Below, piece by piece: positions 11,656 through 23,276 of a DNA stretch of 64,000 nucleotides. The notes under the pieces are model-generated. The model saw nothing but the letters and a program-made list of their open reading frames with translations. It did not search any database and was not told the origin of the DNA. This DNA is from Triglochin maritima (lineage: Eukaryota > Streptophyta > Magnoliopsida > Alismatales > Juncaginaceae). How positions within the stretch are numbered: the stretch's first letter is position 1; the number at the start of each line of letters is the position of its first letter. The stretch covers positions 10,880,501 through 10,944,500 of the forward strand of contig OY821770.1 in assembly GCA_963682175.1 (NCBI GenBank), read 5' to 3'. Both the position numbers and the translations under genes were made by a program.

Positions 11656-12627
11656 TCAATAGTTGCACATCAAAATTATGTGAGCACAAGATCCGGTAAC
11701 CATTACCAAATCAAGGATAGAGGTGATTAAATTTATCTCAATAACAAACATACCTATGGCGTTTCTCGGGCGCCTACGTTCAATCATCCCATTTTCAAGG
11801 TCTTCCTTGTACTTGGGGAAATTAGGTCGGATGTGTCCTTTTTCACCGCAGTGAAAGCACTCCGAGTTGGGAGTTGGAGACTTGTAAGTTTTCTCCCTTG
11901 AGACACTTCCATTAGCACCTCCTACTCCCTCGCTCTTGATTAACGTATCTTTGGTAAATTTGCCTTTACCTTTGTTGATCTTTTTGCTCCTCTCATGGAC
12001 GGCTAGGACGTGATTGTCCTGACCTTTGCCCATGTCAACTTCAGCCGTTTTGAGAGCGTTGTGAAGCTCCTCAAGACTCACCCCTTTTTCACGCACATGA
12101 TAGTGCATCACAAAATCCTTAAAGGACGGGGCTAGAGAGCCAAGAATTAGATCTTCGGCAATGTCCATTGGCATTGGAGAAGAGAGCTTCGACAACTTCT
12201 CAAGGTATCCTTGCATCGTGAGAAAATGCATGGATACCGATGTTCCCTCCGCCATATGGCACCTTGTGAGTGCGATGGTGGTCTTATAGCGCTCCTTTCG
12301 GGCACTATCCATGAACATCTTGGTTAGAGCCTCCATGGTCTTCTTGGGTTTTGAATCCAAGTATTTCGCTTGAAGCGAGTCACCCATGGATGCTAGTATA
12401 AGACCGTGAACTTGGTTCTCTTGGTCTTCCCACTTGGCTATCGCCTCTTTCTCTTTATCGGTTGCCTTCTCATTTAATTTTGGGATTTCACCATCCAAAA
12501 TATGAGATAGTTTTTCTAACCTCAACACGATATTGAGATTGAGTTGCCATTTCATGAAGTTTGAGCCATCATTTTGCAAAGGGTTCTTTTCGATCATAGA
12601 TCGCACAATTGGTTGGATATTTGACAT
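11656..12627 (-). CDS. gag: Element B Gag polyprotein, zinc knuckle degenerate
   Basis: The uninterrupted 323-residue frame starts at MSNIQPIV (start at 12627; longer upstream frames lie in the leader). The N-terminal part is a copia Gag (UBN2/DUF4219-like): a NFMKWQLNLNIVL motif, helical segments, then LTRCHMAEGTSVSMHFLTMQGYLEKLSKL. A basic linker leads to a CCHC knuckle, CFHCGEKGHIRPNF, whose last Cys is replaced by Phe. Gag would coat the RNA in virus-like particles in the cytoplasm. The frame then drifts into remnants of the protease region without a recognisable DTG motif. That this frame is open while pol is wrecked suggests either recent decay of pol or selection on Gag in trans-mobilised copies. 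Confidence 0.85.
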   Translation of the reverse strand: MSNIQPIVRSMIEKNPLQNDGSNFMKWQLNLNIVLRLEKLSHILDGEIPKLNEKATDKEKEAIAKWEDQENQVHGLILASMGDSLQAKYLDSKPKKTMEALTKMFMDSARKERYKTTIALTRCHMAEGTSVSMHFLTMQGYLEKLSKLSSPMPMDIAEDLILGSLAPSFKDFVMHYHVREKGVSLEELHNALKTAEVDMGKGQDNHVLAVHERSKKINKGKGKFTKDTLIKSEGVGGANGSVSREKTYKSPTPNSECFHCGEKGHIRPNFPKYKEDLENGMIERRRPRNAIGMFVIEINLITSILDLVMVTGSCAHIILMCNY

Positions 12628-14119
12628 TTCTACAAAATAAATTATATAGGTTTTAATGCCAATTTTATGTTTTAATACATACATACATATATATATCGAA
12701 TATGATGTAAATACTGCAAATAAAATCTTGCCCGTAAATGCAGTAATCCAAGATCCCATCAATTGTAATATAGACTAGCTAAGGGCTATCGAATACATTA
12801 CAACATCAAGGTAAGAAAAACATTTTCTAATCACAACCTTTTTGAATTTTAGCAATATTAGCATCTTCAAACTCTTGTGATTCTTGTCGTTTTAATTATG
12901 AGGGAATGCGACCTATCCTCGTATGAAAAACTTTTTCCCAAAACCGAGCGAGGGCTCTAGGTAATGTTAAGAAAACTTATTTTCATTTGATACGAGATAT
13001 GTTTATCTATTGTATTCACAACTAAACATACTTGGGGTTCACTAGGGTGAAACACACCTCATATATTTAATTGTGGCACAACAACAGACAACCTTTATAT
13101 CTCCCACTATTCCCAAAGATAGAGGGAGCTATCTCCCGCTAAGGGCGAGCAGAGTATCCCTCGATCAATGACTGCTAGTGGATGAAATAAGAAGGAAAAA
13201 TTAATCTTAATTTTTGTTGGACAATTTCATTTATCAACATGTGATTTTGAATTTTAGTTTATCATGCATATTAAAATTTATACACATCCTAACATTCACC
13301 ATTCATCACATGCATAGCAGAAATTATAAAAACATAATTTAAACATTCACACAATCCACATCGCGTGAGTTTATATGTTCCCTTTGATCCTTGATCTTCG
13401 ATCCCTGATCCTCGATCCTCGATCAATGCGCTATTCGGCGACTTCCTCTTGCACCGGAGATGTAGATTTTACAGAAAAATAAACATGCTCCTCACATTCG
13501 ATAAAAACAAACTAGTGCAAGTCCTATGTAAAAACCTCTCACATGCAAATGCAATTCTAAAGATAGAAAATAGAGAATATGACTTTTACATACATAAGCC
13601 CCTGTATAATAATAATTACATACATTTGTAGTGTCTGATTTGGAACATATAAACTCACAATCCTGCAAAGCAACTCAAGCATCCATGCACGCAATTGCTA
13701 TAAACTACAGAATCTAATTTATCAATCATCCAGAATTCTCAACAATTCTTTGAAAAATATTTTGAAATCCATTAAAAACATTTTTCATACATCCATAGTT
13801 CACAAATTAATTATGAACCGCTGTCCATCCAATTTCCAATGGAAAGATGAATCGCAGTTTTTCGGTTTTGTTGATTCTCTTACAAAATAATCGTTTATAC
13901 TTAAAACGAAATTATTGCAAGTTAGACTTATGTCTAAATCATAATTCTAATAATTATATGTCATGTTTTAAACATTCAAAACATTTAAAACGAATTATTA
14001 TAAAGAATTATTTCAACAAACATTTAAAGACCGAAAAACCGGTAAAACGAATTGTTTAAATCCTAGATGGTAAACTAGATTTGTTTATAGCCATAAATCA
14101 TGAGAAAATTGAACCCTAC
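12628..14119 (-). other. Element B untranslated leader
   Basis: About 1.5 kb lies between the primer-binding site and the gag start codon. It contains AT-rich sequence and a small GATCCTTGATC/CGATCCTCGATC-type tandem block near 13381-13425. The short frames here resemble no known protein. Confidence 0.7.
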
Positions 14120-14131
14120 GCTCTGATACCA
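14120..14131 (-). other. Primer-binding site of element B (initiator tRNA-Met type)
   Basis: On the minus strand the sequence is TGGTATCAGAGC, one base from the LTR end. It is complementary to the 3' end of plant initiator methionine tRNA, the usual primer of copia elements. Confidence 0.93.
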
Positions 14132-14592
14132 TTGTACGATTTCATGTTTAATTATACATATATATTTTCGAAATTTTTATGTATAATAAGGATCAATTTT
14201 CAATTTTCTAGAATTTATTGCATGCATCGGTTTGTTTTAACAAACTAGTTTCAAAAACTCTATTAAAACAAACAAGGGCTCCGAAATTCATACCTAGAAG
14301 TTCTCAAAAACTTCTTGAAGATTCAGAGACGTTGGGGATGCTTCTCGCCGCGCCGGATGCCTCCGAGTATTCACCAAACTCTAAACAAGATCGGAGAGAG
14401 ATAAGCTAGTCTCTCAATCTCCGATAGGGTTTAGAATCTAATTACTAACCCCTCTTTAGTTCCCTTTAGAAGATGACCTCTGAAGAACTAAAACTAAACT
14501 TAAGAATTAAGGAATTTTCGTGGAGAATTATGGAGAGAGATTTTGCATAAGAAAAATAATGAATGAATTAATTAGGTAATGAGATAAACTTG

Positions 14593-14600
14593 TATTTATA
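14593..14600 (-). promoter_or_regulatory. Putative TATA box of element B
   Basis: TATAAATA on the minus strand is conserved at the same place in copies A, B, E (19564-19571, plus strand) and F (53872-53879, minus strand). Transcription would start about 30 bp downstream and run through gag. Confidence 0.65.
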
Positions 14601-14780
14601 AGTTCTCTCCAAATTACCTATTCATGTGCAACCCCTTGCCCATGATCTCATGCAAAATTCCATCTAACCATCCATTATTTATTAATAAATAATATTACCC
14701 ACGAATTAAATCAATTATGGACCAATTCCATGCATGATCTAATTAATTCTTAAATTAATTCTGCATAAAACCGTCTGGAC

Positions 14781-15008
14781 CGGTCGACCGTTCAAGGTGC
14801 GGTCGACCGCTCGAACCAATGTTTCGGTCGACCGTTCAACATTCGGTCGACCGTTCGTAACAGGAACTATTCCATCGCAATGTTCGGTCGACCGACCGAT
14901 CACTTTCGGTCGACCGTTCGAACAGATGAAAATTCCCTGTTATCGGTCGAGACTCGTCCGGTCGACCGTGCCCTACCGGTCGACCGTTTACTGCTATCCG
15001 GTCGACCG
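14781..15008 (-). promoter_or_regulatory. CGGTCGACCG palindrome array in the U3 of the element B 5' LTR
   Basis: It has the same sites and spacing as the 3' LTR array. In this copy the array lies upstream of the TATA box that would start transcription of the element. Confidence 0.75.
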
Positions 15009-16958
15009 TTTGAGCACTGTTTTGCAGACTTGTCAAATTTTGGTTTAACCCCTACAAAATTTGACATTTCGGGATTAGTAGTAAATTCACAACTTATGTA
15101 ACATATTATCATATGTAATGATCAATCATTACACCCCATAATATTTACATCACATATGAATTTAATTTAGATTCTAATTATGTTATTAATCACAACATAA
15201 CTTTGATTTTGCTTTGTTCACCCCATGTGTCATATTTTCTATATGAAACCCGACACAATCTTATGAACTCAAAATCCCCATTCCTTGTTTCCCAGTTTTG
15301 TGGTGTGACCTATGGGAGGATCTAAACTAAGTTGGCAGTGATATTAAGAGCTTAATATCACAAGCTATAAGCGGTATCTAGCTACACATTATAGCTCCCA
15401 ATTAGTTAGATGTCTTAATTCCACTCGAACCAAAACCCGATCCATTTAGTGATGGAGTGCACCACTTGTGTCCGTCCCTTGCCTCATGATATTAAGAATA
15501 CACACAAAGTAGTATTGTGTCATCTTTGTATTAGTATTCATTTCTTGATCTCTTTAAGCTAGTTATAAATATGTGACTTAACTCAAATCACATTGTGCAC
15601 ATTATAACTTTGCTTTATCAAGGGGCCCACTAATATCATCACTCAATTAAGAGGAGCAATGATAATCTTTTGACTAACTATCTTCTCCAACAAAAGTTGT
15701 ACTTAACCAACTAATGCCTTTACACTACACTCATCGATAGCTCAAGACACTAGTCTAATTAAGAACTCCTTAAGCGATCGGATATAAGTCTCATATCAAA
15801 GGACCAAAGACACAGTAAAATATTAATGACACAGAAACACATTTCTATAATATTTTACTTATTAGGTCTATTCAGTATACAAAAGTAATATTTTCCTCTT
15901 TTGCATACCCGTGTTGTCACTCACTTGTAGAGCTACAATGATCTATGACCAACACGACAATCTTAACTCGGTAATTAATGTTCCATGTTAGTTACCATGA
16001 TTGTGAATATCTTTTGTTTTATGTAAACCAATATCTTTCAGAGTTCTACGATTAAGGATCAAGAGTCTCTTCCTTAACACTTCTAAAAGACGAATAACAT
16101 AAACAAGGAACAAAATGATTTCTCATTCAATTCATAATAATTGACATTTAAAAGTAAAACTTTTAGAACACATTCCCTTCAGTTAGATGTCTTAATTCCA
16201 CTCGAACCAAAACCTGATCCATTTAGTGATGGAGTGCATCACTTGTGTCTGTCCCTTGCCTCGTGATATTAAGAATACACACAAAGTAGTATTGTGTCAT
16301 CTTTGTATTAGTATTCTTTTCTTGATCTCTTTAAGCTAGTTACAAATATGTGACTTAACTCAAATCACATTGTGCACATTATAACTTTGCTTTATCAAGG
16401 GGCCCACTAATATCATCACTCAATTAAGAGGGGCAATGATAATCTTTTGACTAACTATCTTCTCCAACGAAAGTTATACTTAACCAACTAATGTCTTTAC
16501 ACTACACTCATCGATAGCTCAAGACACTAGTCTAATTAAGAACTCCTTAAGCGATCAGATATAAGTCTCATATCAAAAGACCAAGGACACAGTAAAATAT
16601 TAATGACATAGAAACACATTCCTATAATATTTTACTTGTTAGGTCAATTCGGTATACAAAAGTACTATTTTCCTCTTTTGTGTACCCGTGTTGTCACTCA
16701 CTTGTAGAGCTACAATGATCTATGACCAACATGACAATCTTAACTCGGTAATTAATGTCCCATGTTAATTACCATGATTGCAAATATCTTTTGTTTTATG
16801 TAAACCAATATCTTTTAGAGCTCTACGGTTAAGGACCAAAAGCCTCTTCCTTAACACTTCTAAAAGACGAATAACATAAACAAGGAACAAAATGATTTCT
16901 CATTCAATTCATAATAATTGACATTTAAAAGTAAAACTTTTAGAACACATTCCCTTCA

Positions 16959-17985
16959 GGGTCATCACCCTCTGTAAGTTGGTTGTAATATTCTCTCTCG
17001 CTTGCACGGGGCGACAAAGAAATGTACACGGTCAACTATGACGAATATAAAATATGATGTTAGGTTCACTAACTAACAACATATCTAAACTATGAAGGTC
17101 TATCGTGCTTCTATCGAGGATTGGAAATAGAATATTGAGTTATTATTAGACCCCCGTCAAACCCCTCTCGAATATCGAGTTATTATCGAACCCCTATCGA
17201 GGTCTATCGAACTATTATCGAGACCGTCTCGTAACTACTCCATTACCCATAAAACATGATTTAACACCAATGAAGACGAACTTACTTGTCTTTTGGAAGA
17301 AAACATCCTTGCAACCTCATCCATCTGCGGGACATTTTGGTCATTGCTCATCCAAGTGAGCATCCTTGGGAACCGGTATCCACAGTTGAGGACATACTGG
17401 GCGCCGAACTGTGGAATGGCCTCGTACGCTCAATACTGTAACGTCGGGGCATAAACGTACAAACTGTATTTGACCTCTTTTTGTTGGCCCATATCATCAT
17501 TTCTTGCATACAATTCTCTATAGTGTATCATGTCTTTTTTGCATGATGTTAGCAGCCTCTGGTAAGAGGACTTCCCCCATGGATACTCAGAGAACTAGTT
17601 CAGGTCGTCGACCATTTTGACCATATCCATCCATGCGAATGACTTGGCCTCGCGAGCACAAAGAACACTTTCAATCAGGACGTATAACCCTTGCTTGAAG
17701 TCGTCTTCTTTATTTGTACAGTTTTTGAAAGCTAACTCCAACGAGTCGAGCTGAATTTTGGGATTTCCATTAAAATACTCGTCAATAAGTCGGTCACTCG
17801 TACAGTGATCCCGCAAGTCAGCCTCAGACAGTCCAGTATTGAAGTTCAAATCGGTGATCAATGCAAACTCATATTTACTGAATCTGCATGGCCTAGTCCC
17901 GAATAGGAAATGAAGCTCGTCATCCCTTCCACGTTGGTCTTGTGCAACATATGCGGAGAATCGTAACTCGCCGACCTCAAAAAAT
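16959..17985 (-). pseudogene. DUF1985-like domain, C-terminal part, and following intron
   Basis: Minus frame 17985-17595 reads EVGELRFSAYVAQDQ, then DELHFLFGTRPCRFSKYEFALITDLNF, the hallmark 'GxxPxRFSxxEFxLITxLN' pattern of DUF1985, followed by a region rich in Leu and Lys ending LN-stop. Beyond the stop at 17595-17597 the similarity goes on (SEYPWGKSSYQRLL, EVKYSLYVYAPTLQY, then a TGA at 17430-17432, then AYEAIPQFG), so at least two nonsense changes have occurred. A splice donor (GTAAGT) lies near 17275-17280. The A/T- and TATCGA-rich remainder to 16959 is probably intron. Confidence 0.65.
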
Positions 17986-20034
17986 TGAAGGGAATGTGTT
18001 CTAACAGTTTTGCTTTTAAATGTCAATTATTATGAATTGAATGAGAAATCATTTGTTCCTTCTTTATGTTATTCGTCTTTTAGAAGTGTTAAGAAAGAGA
18101 CTCTTGGTCCTTAACCGTGGAGCTCTAAAAGATATTGGTTTACATAAAACAAAAGATATTCGCAATCATGGTAATAAGCATGAGACATTTATTACCGAGT
18201 TAAGATTGTCGTGTTGGTCATAGATCATTGTAGCTCTACAAGTGAGTGACAACACGGGTACACAAAAGAGGAAAATACTACTTTTGTATAGCGAATAGAC
18301 CTAATAAGTAAAACATTATAGAATTGTTTTTCTGTGTCATTAATGTTTTACTGTGTCTTTGGTCCTTTGATATGAGACTTATATCCGATCACTTAAGAAT
18401 TGTTTGATTAGACTAGTGTCTTGAGCTATCGATGAGTGTAGTGTAAAGACATTGGTTGGTTAAGTATGACTTTTGTTGGAGAAGATAGTTAGTCAAAAGA
18501 TTATCATTACCCCTCTTAATTGAGTGATGATATTAGTGGGCCCCTTGATAAAGCAAAGTTATAATGTGCACAATGTGATTTGAGTTAAGTCACATATTTG
18601 TAACTAGCTTAAAGAGATCAAGAAATGAATACTAATACAAAGATGACACAATACTACTTTGTCTGTATTCTTAATATCATGAGGCAAGGGACGGACACAA
18701 GTGGTGCACTCCATCATTAAATGGATCGGGTTTTGGTTCGAGTGGAATTAAGACATCTAACTAATTGGGAGCTATAATGTGTAGCTAGTTACCGCTTATA
18801 GCTTGTGATATTAAGCTCTTAATATCACAAGCTATAAGTTTAAATCCTCCCATAGGTCACACCACAAAACTGGAAAACAAGAAATGAGGATTTTGAGTTC
18901 ATAAGATGTGTCGGGTTTCATGTAGAAAATAAGACACATGGGGTGAACAAGCAAAATCAAAATTATGTTGTGATTAATAACATAATTAGAATCTAAATTA
19001 AATTCATATGTTATGTAAATATTATGAGGTGTAATGATTAATCATTACATAGGATAATATGTTACATAAGTTGTAAATTTACTACTAATCCCGAAATGTC
19101 AAATTTTGTAGGGGTAAAACCGAAATTTGACCAATCAGCAGAACAATGCTCAACAGTCAACCGAACAACAGTAAACGGTCGACCGATCTGAGCACGGTCA
19201 ACCGAACACGTCTCGACCGATAACAGGGAATTTTCGTCTGTTCGGAACGGTCGACCGAATCTATCGGTCGGTCGACCGAACATTGCGATGAAATATTTTA
19301 TTGTTGTGAACGGTCGACCGAATGTCGAACGGTCGACCGTAACTTGGTTCAAACGGTCGACCGAACCTCCAAACGGTCGACCGGTCCAGACGGTTTTCTG
19401 CAGAATTAATTTAAGAATTAATTAGATCATGCATGGAATTGGTCCATAATTGATTTAATTCGTGGTTGAGATTATTTGTTAGCAAATAATGGATGGTTAG
19501 ATGGAAGTTTGCATGAAATCATGGGCAAGAGGTTGCACATGAATAGGTAATTTGGAGAGAACTTATAAATACATGTTTATCTCATTACCTCATTAATTTA
19601 ATTCATTATTTTCTTATGCAAACTTCTCTCTCCATAATTCTCCACGAATTTCACCTTAATTCTTGAGTTTAGTTTTAGTTTTCAGAGATCTTCTTCTCAA
19701 GGGAACTAAAGAGGGGTTAGTAATTAGATTCTAAACCCTATTGGAGATTGAGATGCTAGCTCTTCTCTCTCCGATCTTGTTTAGAGTTTGGTGAATTCTC
19801 GGAGGCATCCGACGCAGCGACAAACATCCTCAATGTCTCCGGATCATCAAGAAGTTTTAGAGAACTTCTAGGTATGAAATTCGGAGCCCATGTTTGTTTT
19901 AATAAAGTTTTGAAACTAGATATTGAAACAAACTGATGCATGCATGAAACAAATCATAGAAAAATTGTAATTGATCCTTATTGTGCATAAAAATTTCAAA
20001 AATAAATATGTGCAATTAAACTAGAAATCCTACA
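17986..20034 (+). mobile_element. Solo LTR 'E', inverted copy of the 2-kb family (TSD AAAAT)
   Basis: It starts TGAAGGGAATGTG and ends GAAATCCTACA, with perfect AAAAT repeats at 17981-17985 and 20035-20039. It is 2049 bp long and opposite in orientation to copies A and B. It has a TATAAATA at 19564-19571 and a partly decayed GGTCGACC array around 19143-19388. No internal domain adjoins, so it is a solo LTR. It splits the DUF1985-coding sequence. Confidence 0.93.
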
Positions 20035-20335
20035 AAAATTGCTTGAACGCTGATTCATTTTCCCTTTCAAGCAAGGCGTGCTTCTGGAACTTCTCTTTAA
20101 TTTCATTCATAGGCTTACTGCCCCCTATACGTCACACGGACGGGGAAATGATCATTGCTTGGAACTATTAACTTCAAAGTCTGAAAAAACAAAAAAAGGA
20201 ACAAATAAGTATCAATCGACGACAACCTATCCAGTTACTATCAAACTCTATGGAAACACAATACGATTACGGCCCTGCTTCCAACCAAGCCAACACAACT
20301 CATATGAATACCCAGGCGACAAATGAACTACATTT
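20035..20335 (-). pseudogene. DUF1985-like domain, N-terminal part
   Basis: On the minus strand, frames read LKLIVPSNDHFPVRVTYRG and then MNEIKEKFQKHALLERENESAFKQF. These run directly into FEVGELRF on the far side of solo LTR E once one AAAAT duplication is removed. FPxRV and a charged helix before the LITxL motif are typical of this domain. A stop falls between the two stretches, so the gene is broken here as well. Confidence 0.55.
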
Positions 20336-21350
20336 TTTATGGAAACCATAAACTATATCAGGAAGAAAAAAAGTAAAGGGCTACAAATCGTGCCCTAGAA
20401 CGGACCTTCGTCATCGTATTCCAAGTAGGAGTTGTTCGACAGGCTACGCCACTAATGCAAAGTGATACCGGTCGAGTGCGAGAGTCGAAGGAGAAGCCCG
20501 AATGAGAGAGTCAGTAAGCACATGCAAAAAGGATGCTGGAGGGCGGTTTGCAACTGTTCGACAGAAAGTGTTAAAGAACACAATTTGTTCATTTAAAAGG
20601 AAATGGAGAGAGACGCGTACTCGATAGTGAAAACTCGATAGTGTACTCGACACGAATAGTGAGGGCTTCTTTTTCGTTTCAATAACCTAATCAGCAATTA
20701 AGATGGAAGCGTGGAAACTGTACCAATTGTGTGGTTCGAGGTGGCATTACATTGGCAGTGAAAACGTTTTGTCTGTTATGAGCGTGTGTGGAAAACCGCT
20801 ACATTGGCAAGCTCGATATGCGCACGATAAAGACAAACTAAAAATAAGATCACTATGATCGAGTTCGTATCGAGCCTGTCGAGCCAATCAAAATAAGATA
20901 AAGACTGCATCTGTTCTTTTAATGGAGGATTTAAAACGAGCGGCTGATTGAGCTCTTATCGAGACCTTCGAGCATTACATTCGAAAGGGAATACAAACAT
21001 AGAGTTTCGTTCCAGTTAAAGACGCAACATTACACACAAAAAATATTATCAATTTCCTCCAAGTCCACTGGAGAAGGATGATCTCTCTCTTCGAAGAGAT
21101 GCAAACTTTTCCCTCGGCATCCCGATCGACCAAGAAACGACGGAGGGGGAATTTTTTAGAAGAGAATGAAGAATCTTGCTGATGGAATATTTCGACAGGG
21201 TCTGAGGCGCTGAGTTCTATTTGAGTCGGCTGAGTTTCGATTGAGGGGGCGAGAGAGATAGAGGGAAGGGAGGGGTGTTGGATTTGGAAAGAGATAGTTC
21301 AAATGGATGCTTGAGAGTCGAGATAGAGAATTGGTTTTGGTGTTATTTAA
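20336..21350 (-). other. Upstream part of the DUF1985-Ulp1 relic
   Basis: This unique sequence belongs to the 5' side of the minus-strand relic. Short open pieces such as SNNSYLEYDDEGPF (about 20400-20450) may be a first exon. The words TATCGAG and CTCGATA recur in 20630-20960, as they do in the intron at 17100-17230. I could not define the start codon or a terminal inverted repeat. Confidence 0.35.
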
Positions 21351-23276
21351 AGAACATTGATATTTTGGGCAGACTTGGCAAGATAAACATATTTCTCAAA
21401 AGATGTCAACAAGGGGGCTTCATCCAAGATGTTGGGTCACTTGGAGCATAGAGACTCAAATTTTCTTTTCAAAATGCGAAAAGTCGACAAGGAAATTTGT
21501 AAAACTTTGTTACTGCTTGATTTTCGTAGTAAAATATTTTAAATTTAATGTAAATTATTTCTACTTGTTGTTCATTCTTTATAACTTGCTCCCTACATGT
21601 TAATATCTCTAGTTCCACCCATGTATATTGTTTGTAGATGATATTTCACTTAGGTTTTATGACTCCTTCGACTAAGATTAGTCCAAGACAAAACATAGGG
21701 GTATTTAAGAGGCTTGAAAATGAAGGTAAATTTAATATTTACTGGGAAAAATAATATGCATGTAAAATTGAAATTAATGCAGGTAGTTTTATTTTTTGGT
21801 TGGTTAATTTGTAAATAAAACACTAAAGTCTACAATGAAATCTCCAAATGGTATTTCTCTATATTATTAAAGTAACATGAAACATTACTCTTTCCACACT
21901 ATAATTTGGCAGGAAATCATCACTAATGACAACTTCATGTACGTTGTTATCAGGTTCTCGATTGACCTCGTTTGTCATATGACGAAACATGTTCTGCAGC
22001 TCTAGAAATTATGTCGCATCTACAACAAAAATGTCTATCTCCTGATACTCTGTCTCATCATTGTCTACCTCTTCAACCCGTTTATCCTGGAATTCTAACT
22101 TTACTATGCCTGCTTCATAATTATCAAAATTCATTTGTGTGTGATGAGATGACTCAAATACAGAATTGGATTTGAGGACGAGGGACTTGCTTCATATTGA
22201 CTACATGTCATTGACATTGCTTGAGAATCCTCAATCAACTTATTTGATGTGGATTTGGAAGAGGTAGCCTCGCTCGACGCTTCGAAAAAAAGCAGACTTT
22301 TCTTAGACTTGAACTAGTTTGTCTGCCTAGTAGAATAATTTTGGGTTGTTTCTAAACAAACAATACAACGATTTTCGTGCTATCAAATGAAGATAACATC
22401 GTTTCCGTACTTTGATCATCAAATACATCACCGTAGTTATACTTTTCATACGGTGACCACTTGCATGTTAATGTCAGATGAAACACTTCTTTTGGAAAAC
22501 AACAAAATCGACAAACCTTGCCACAAAGATCATCATATGTAACCACCTTCGTTTCTGGATTGTCGTATCAGAATTGAACAATCTTATCGAAAAAAACTAA
22601 TACAAATCCAATAAACAATATACCGTGAGTGTGCAAAAATCTACCTATTATACATGAAATGAAAACAATTTAATAAACAATATAAAAATCAACATCCATT
22701 AAAAAACAATCCTCGAGAAGTTCATATCAAGTTCAATATCATCCTTAAACACACATATGTTAGTTGATTCAAGTATATACAACAAAAACACCGATTGGAA
22801 GATGATGACAAATGCTACAAATGTTTTTTTCCCTTAAGATATTAAGCCCAACAGTTTCCTTAAGATTATATGAAAATGCGACATTGTCATTGACTGAACC
22901 ACTAAAATTTATAAAGAAAACAATGTAAAATAGTTGCACAATATATACAATCAAACACACAACCAAATTAGTACCAAGAAAAATCACAAACCCAGGTGAA
23001 GATGTGAGGAAGGTGGATTGAATGAGAAGAAGAAGCTGATGCCCCACGGATTTAAGTTTTTCATTAAACATATATAATGAAAATGATATCCGTTATGTTG
23101 TTTTTAGTGTAATGAAAATGGTTATAGCGATGTAGTTTATATGTCTCATATTTTACTAAATAAGTTTTCCAACATTATAATTTTTGAATTATTTTTTTAA
23201 TGATTAGTTTGAATTTTTTTTCCAATTTAGTATCCTATAAAATCCATACAAAATAAAACCGGAAAATCAATAAAAA
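21351..23276. other. Intergenic region upstream of TPST
   Basis: I find no convincing gene. A minus-strand frame at 22546-22352 (TYDDLCGKVCRF, VFHLTLTCKW, YGDVFDDQSTETM) faintly resembles the N-terminal domain of MuDR-type transposases and may be a fragment. The remainder is AT-rich unique sequence. Confidence 0.4.

Larger units (their letters stand above)
6766..16181 (-). mobile_element. Element 'B': complete copia-type LTR retrotransposon with ruined pol (TSD GTTAG)
   Basis: This 9416-bp minus-strand element has LTRs of 2048 bp (6766-8813) and 2049 bp (14133-16181). It has a TGGTATCAGAGC primer-binding site next to the 5' LTR (14120-14131), a polypurine tract next to the 3' LTR (8814-8827), and GTTAG target duplications. 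Gag is intact in frame. Integrase, reverse transcriptase and RNase H relics follow in copia order but with many frameshifts and stops. By eye the LTRs differ at only about seven substitutions and one 1-base indel, so insertion was recent. The element must have been copied by proteins supplied in trans. Confidence 0.93.
14133..16181 (-). repeat. Element B 5' LTR
   Basis: It starts TGTACGATTTCATG and ends CCCTTCA on the plus strand. It adjoins the primer-binding site at its low-coordinate end, so it is the 5' LTR of the minus-strand element. The TATA-like TATAAATA at 14593-14600 and the palindrome array at 14781-15008 drive minus-strand transcription if active. Confidence 0.93.
5495..16958 (-). 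mobile_element. Solo LTR 'A' of the 2-kb LTR family, split by element B (TSD GGGTC)
   Basis: The left piece 5495-6765 starts TGTAGGATTTCATG. The right piece 16187-16958 ends CACATTCCCTTCA. Together they give about 2.04 kb, the size of the other copies. Perfect GGGTC duplications flank the whole (5490-5494 and 16959-16963). Inside, element B sits between GTTAG duplications (6761-6765 and 16182-16186). The left piece carries a TATA-like motif on the minus strand near 5950. The promoter-proximal GGTCGACC array at about 6138-6370 is mutated at several sites to GGTTGACC, GGTCAATC or GGTCGATC, consistent with an older copy. Confidence 0.92.
2818..21350 (-). pseudogene. DUF1985-Ulp1-type gene relic split by nested LTR elements
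   Basis: Once the target-duplicated insertions 3740-4966, 5495-16958 and 17986-20034 are removed, the remaining pieces join into one minus-strand gene. Its order is a DUF1985-like domain (20035-20200 and 17595-17985), its continuation (17280-17594), a repetitive Gln/Met-rich linker (4967-5434), an acidic/basic linker (3432-3739) and a decayed Ulp1/C48-like segment (2818-3430). DUF1985 plus Ulp1 peptidase is a known architecture of proteins carried by plant MULE-type elements. Frames are broken by stops, including a TGA at 17430-17432 where a Trp is expected. I did not find terminal inverted repeats or a 9-bp duplication for this copy. Joining the pieces is my inference from the matching TSDs. 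Confidence 0.75.
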
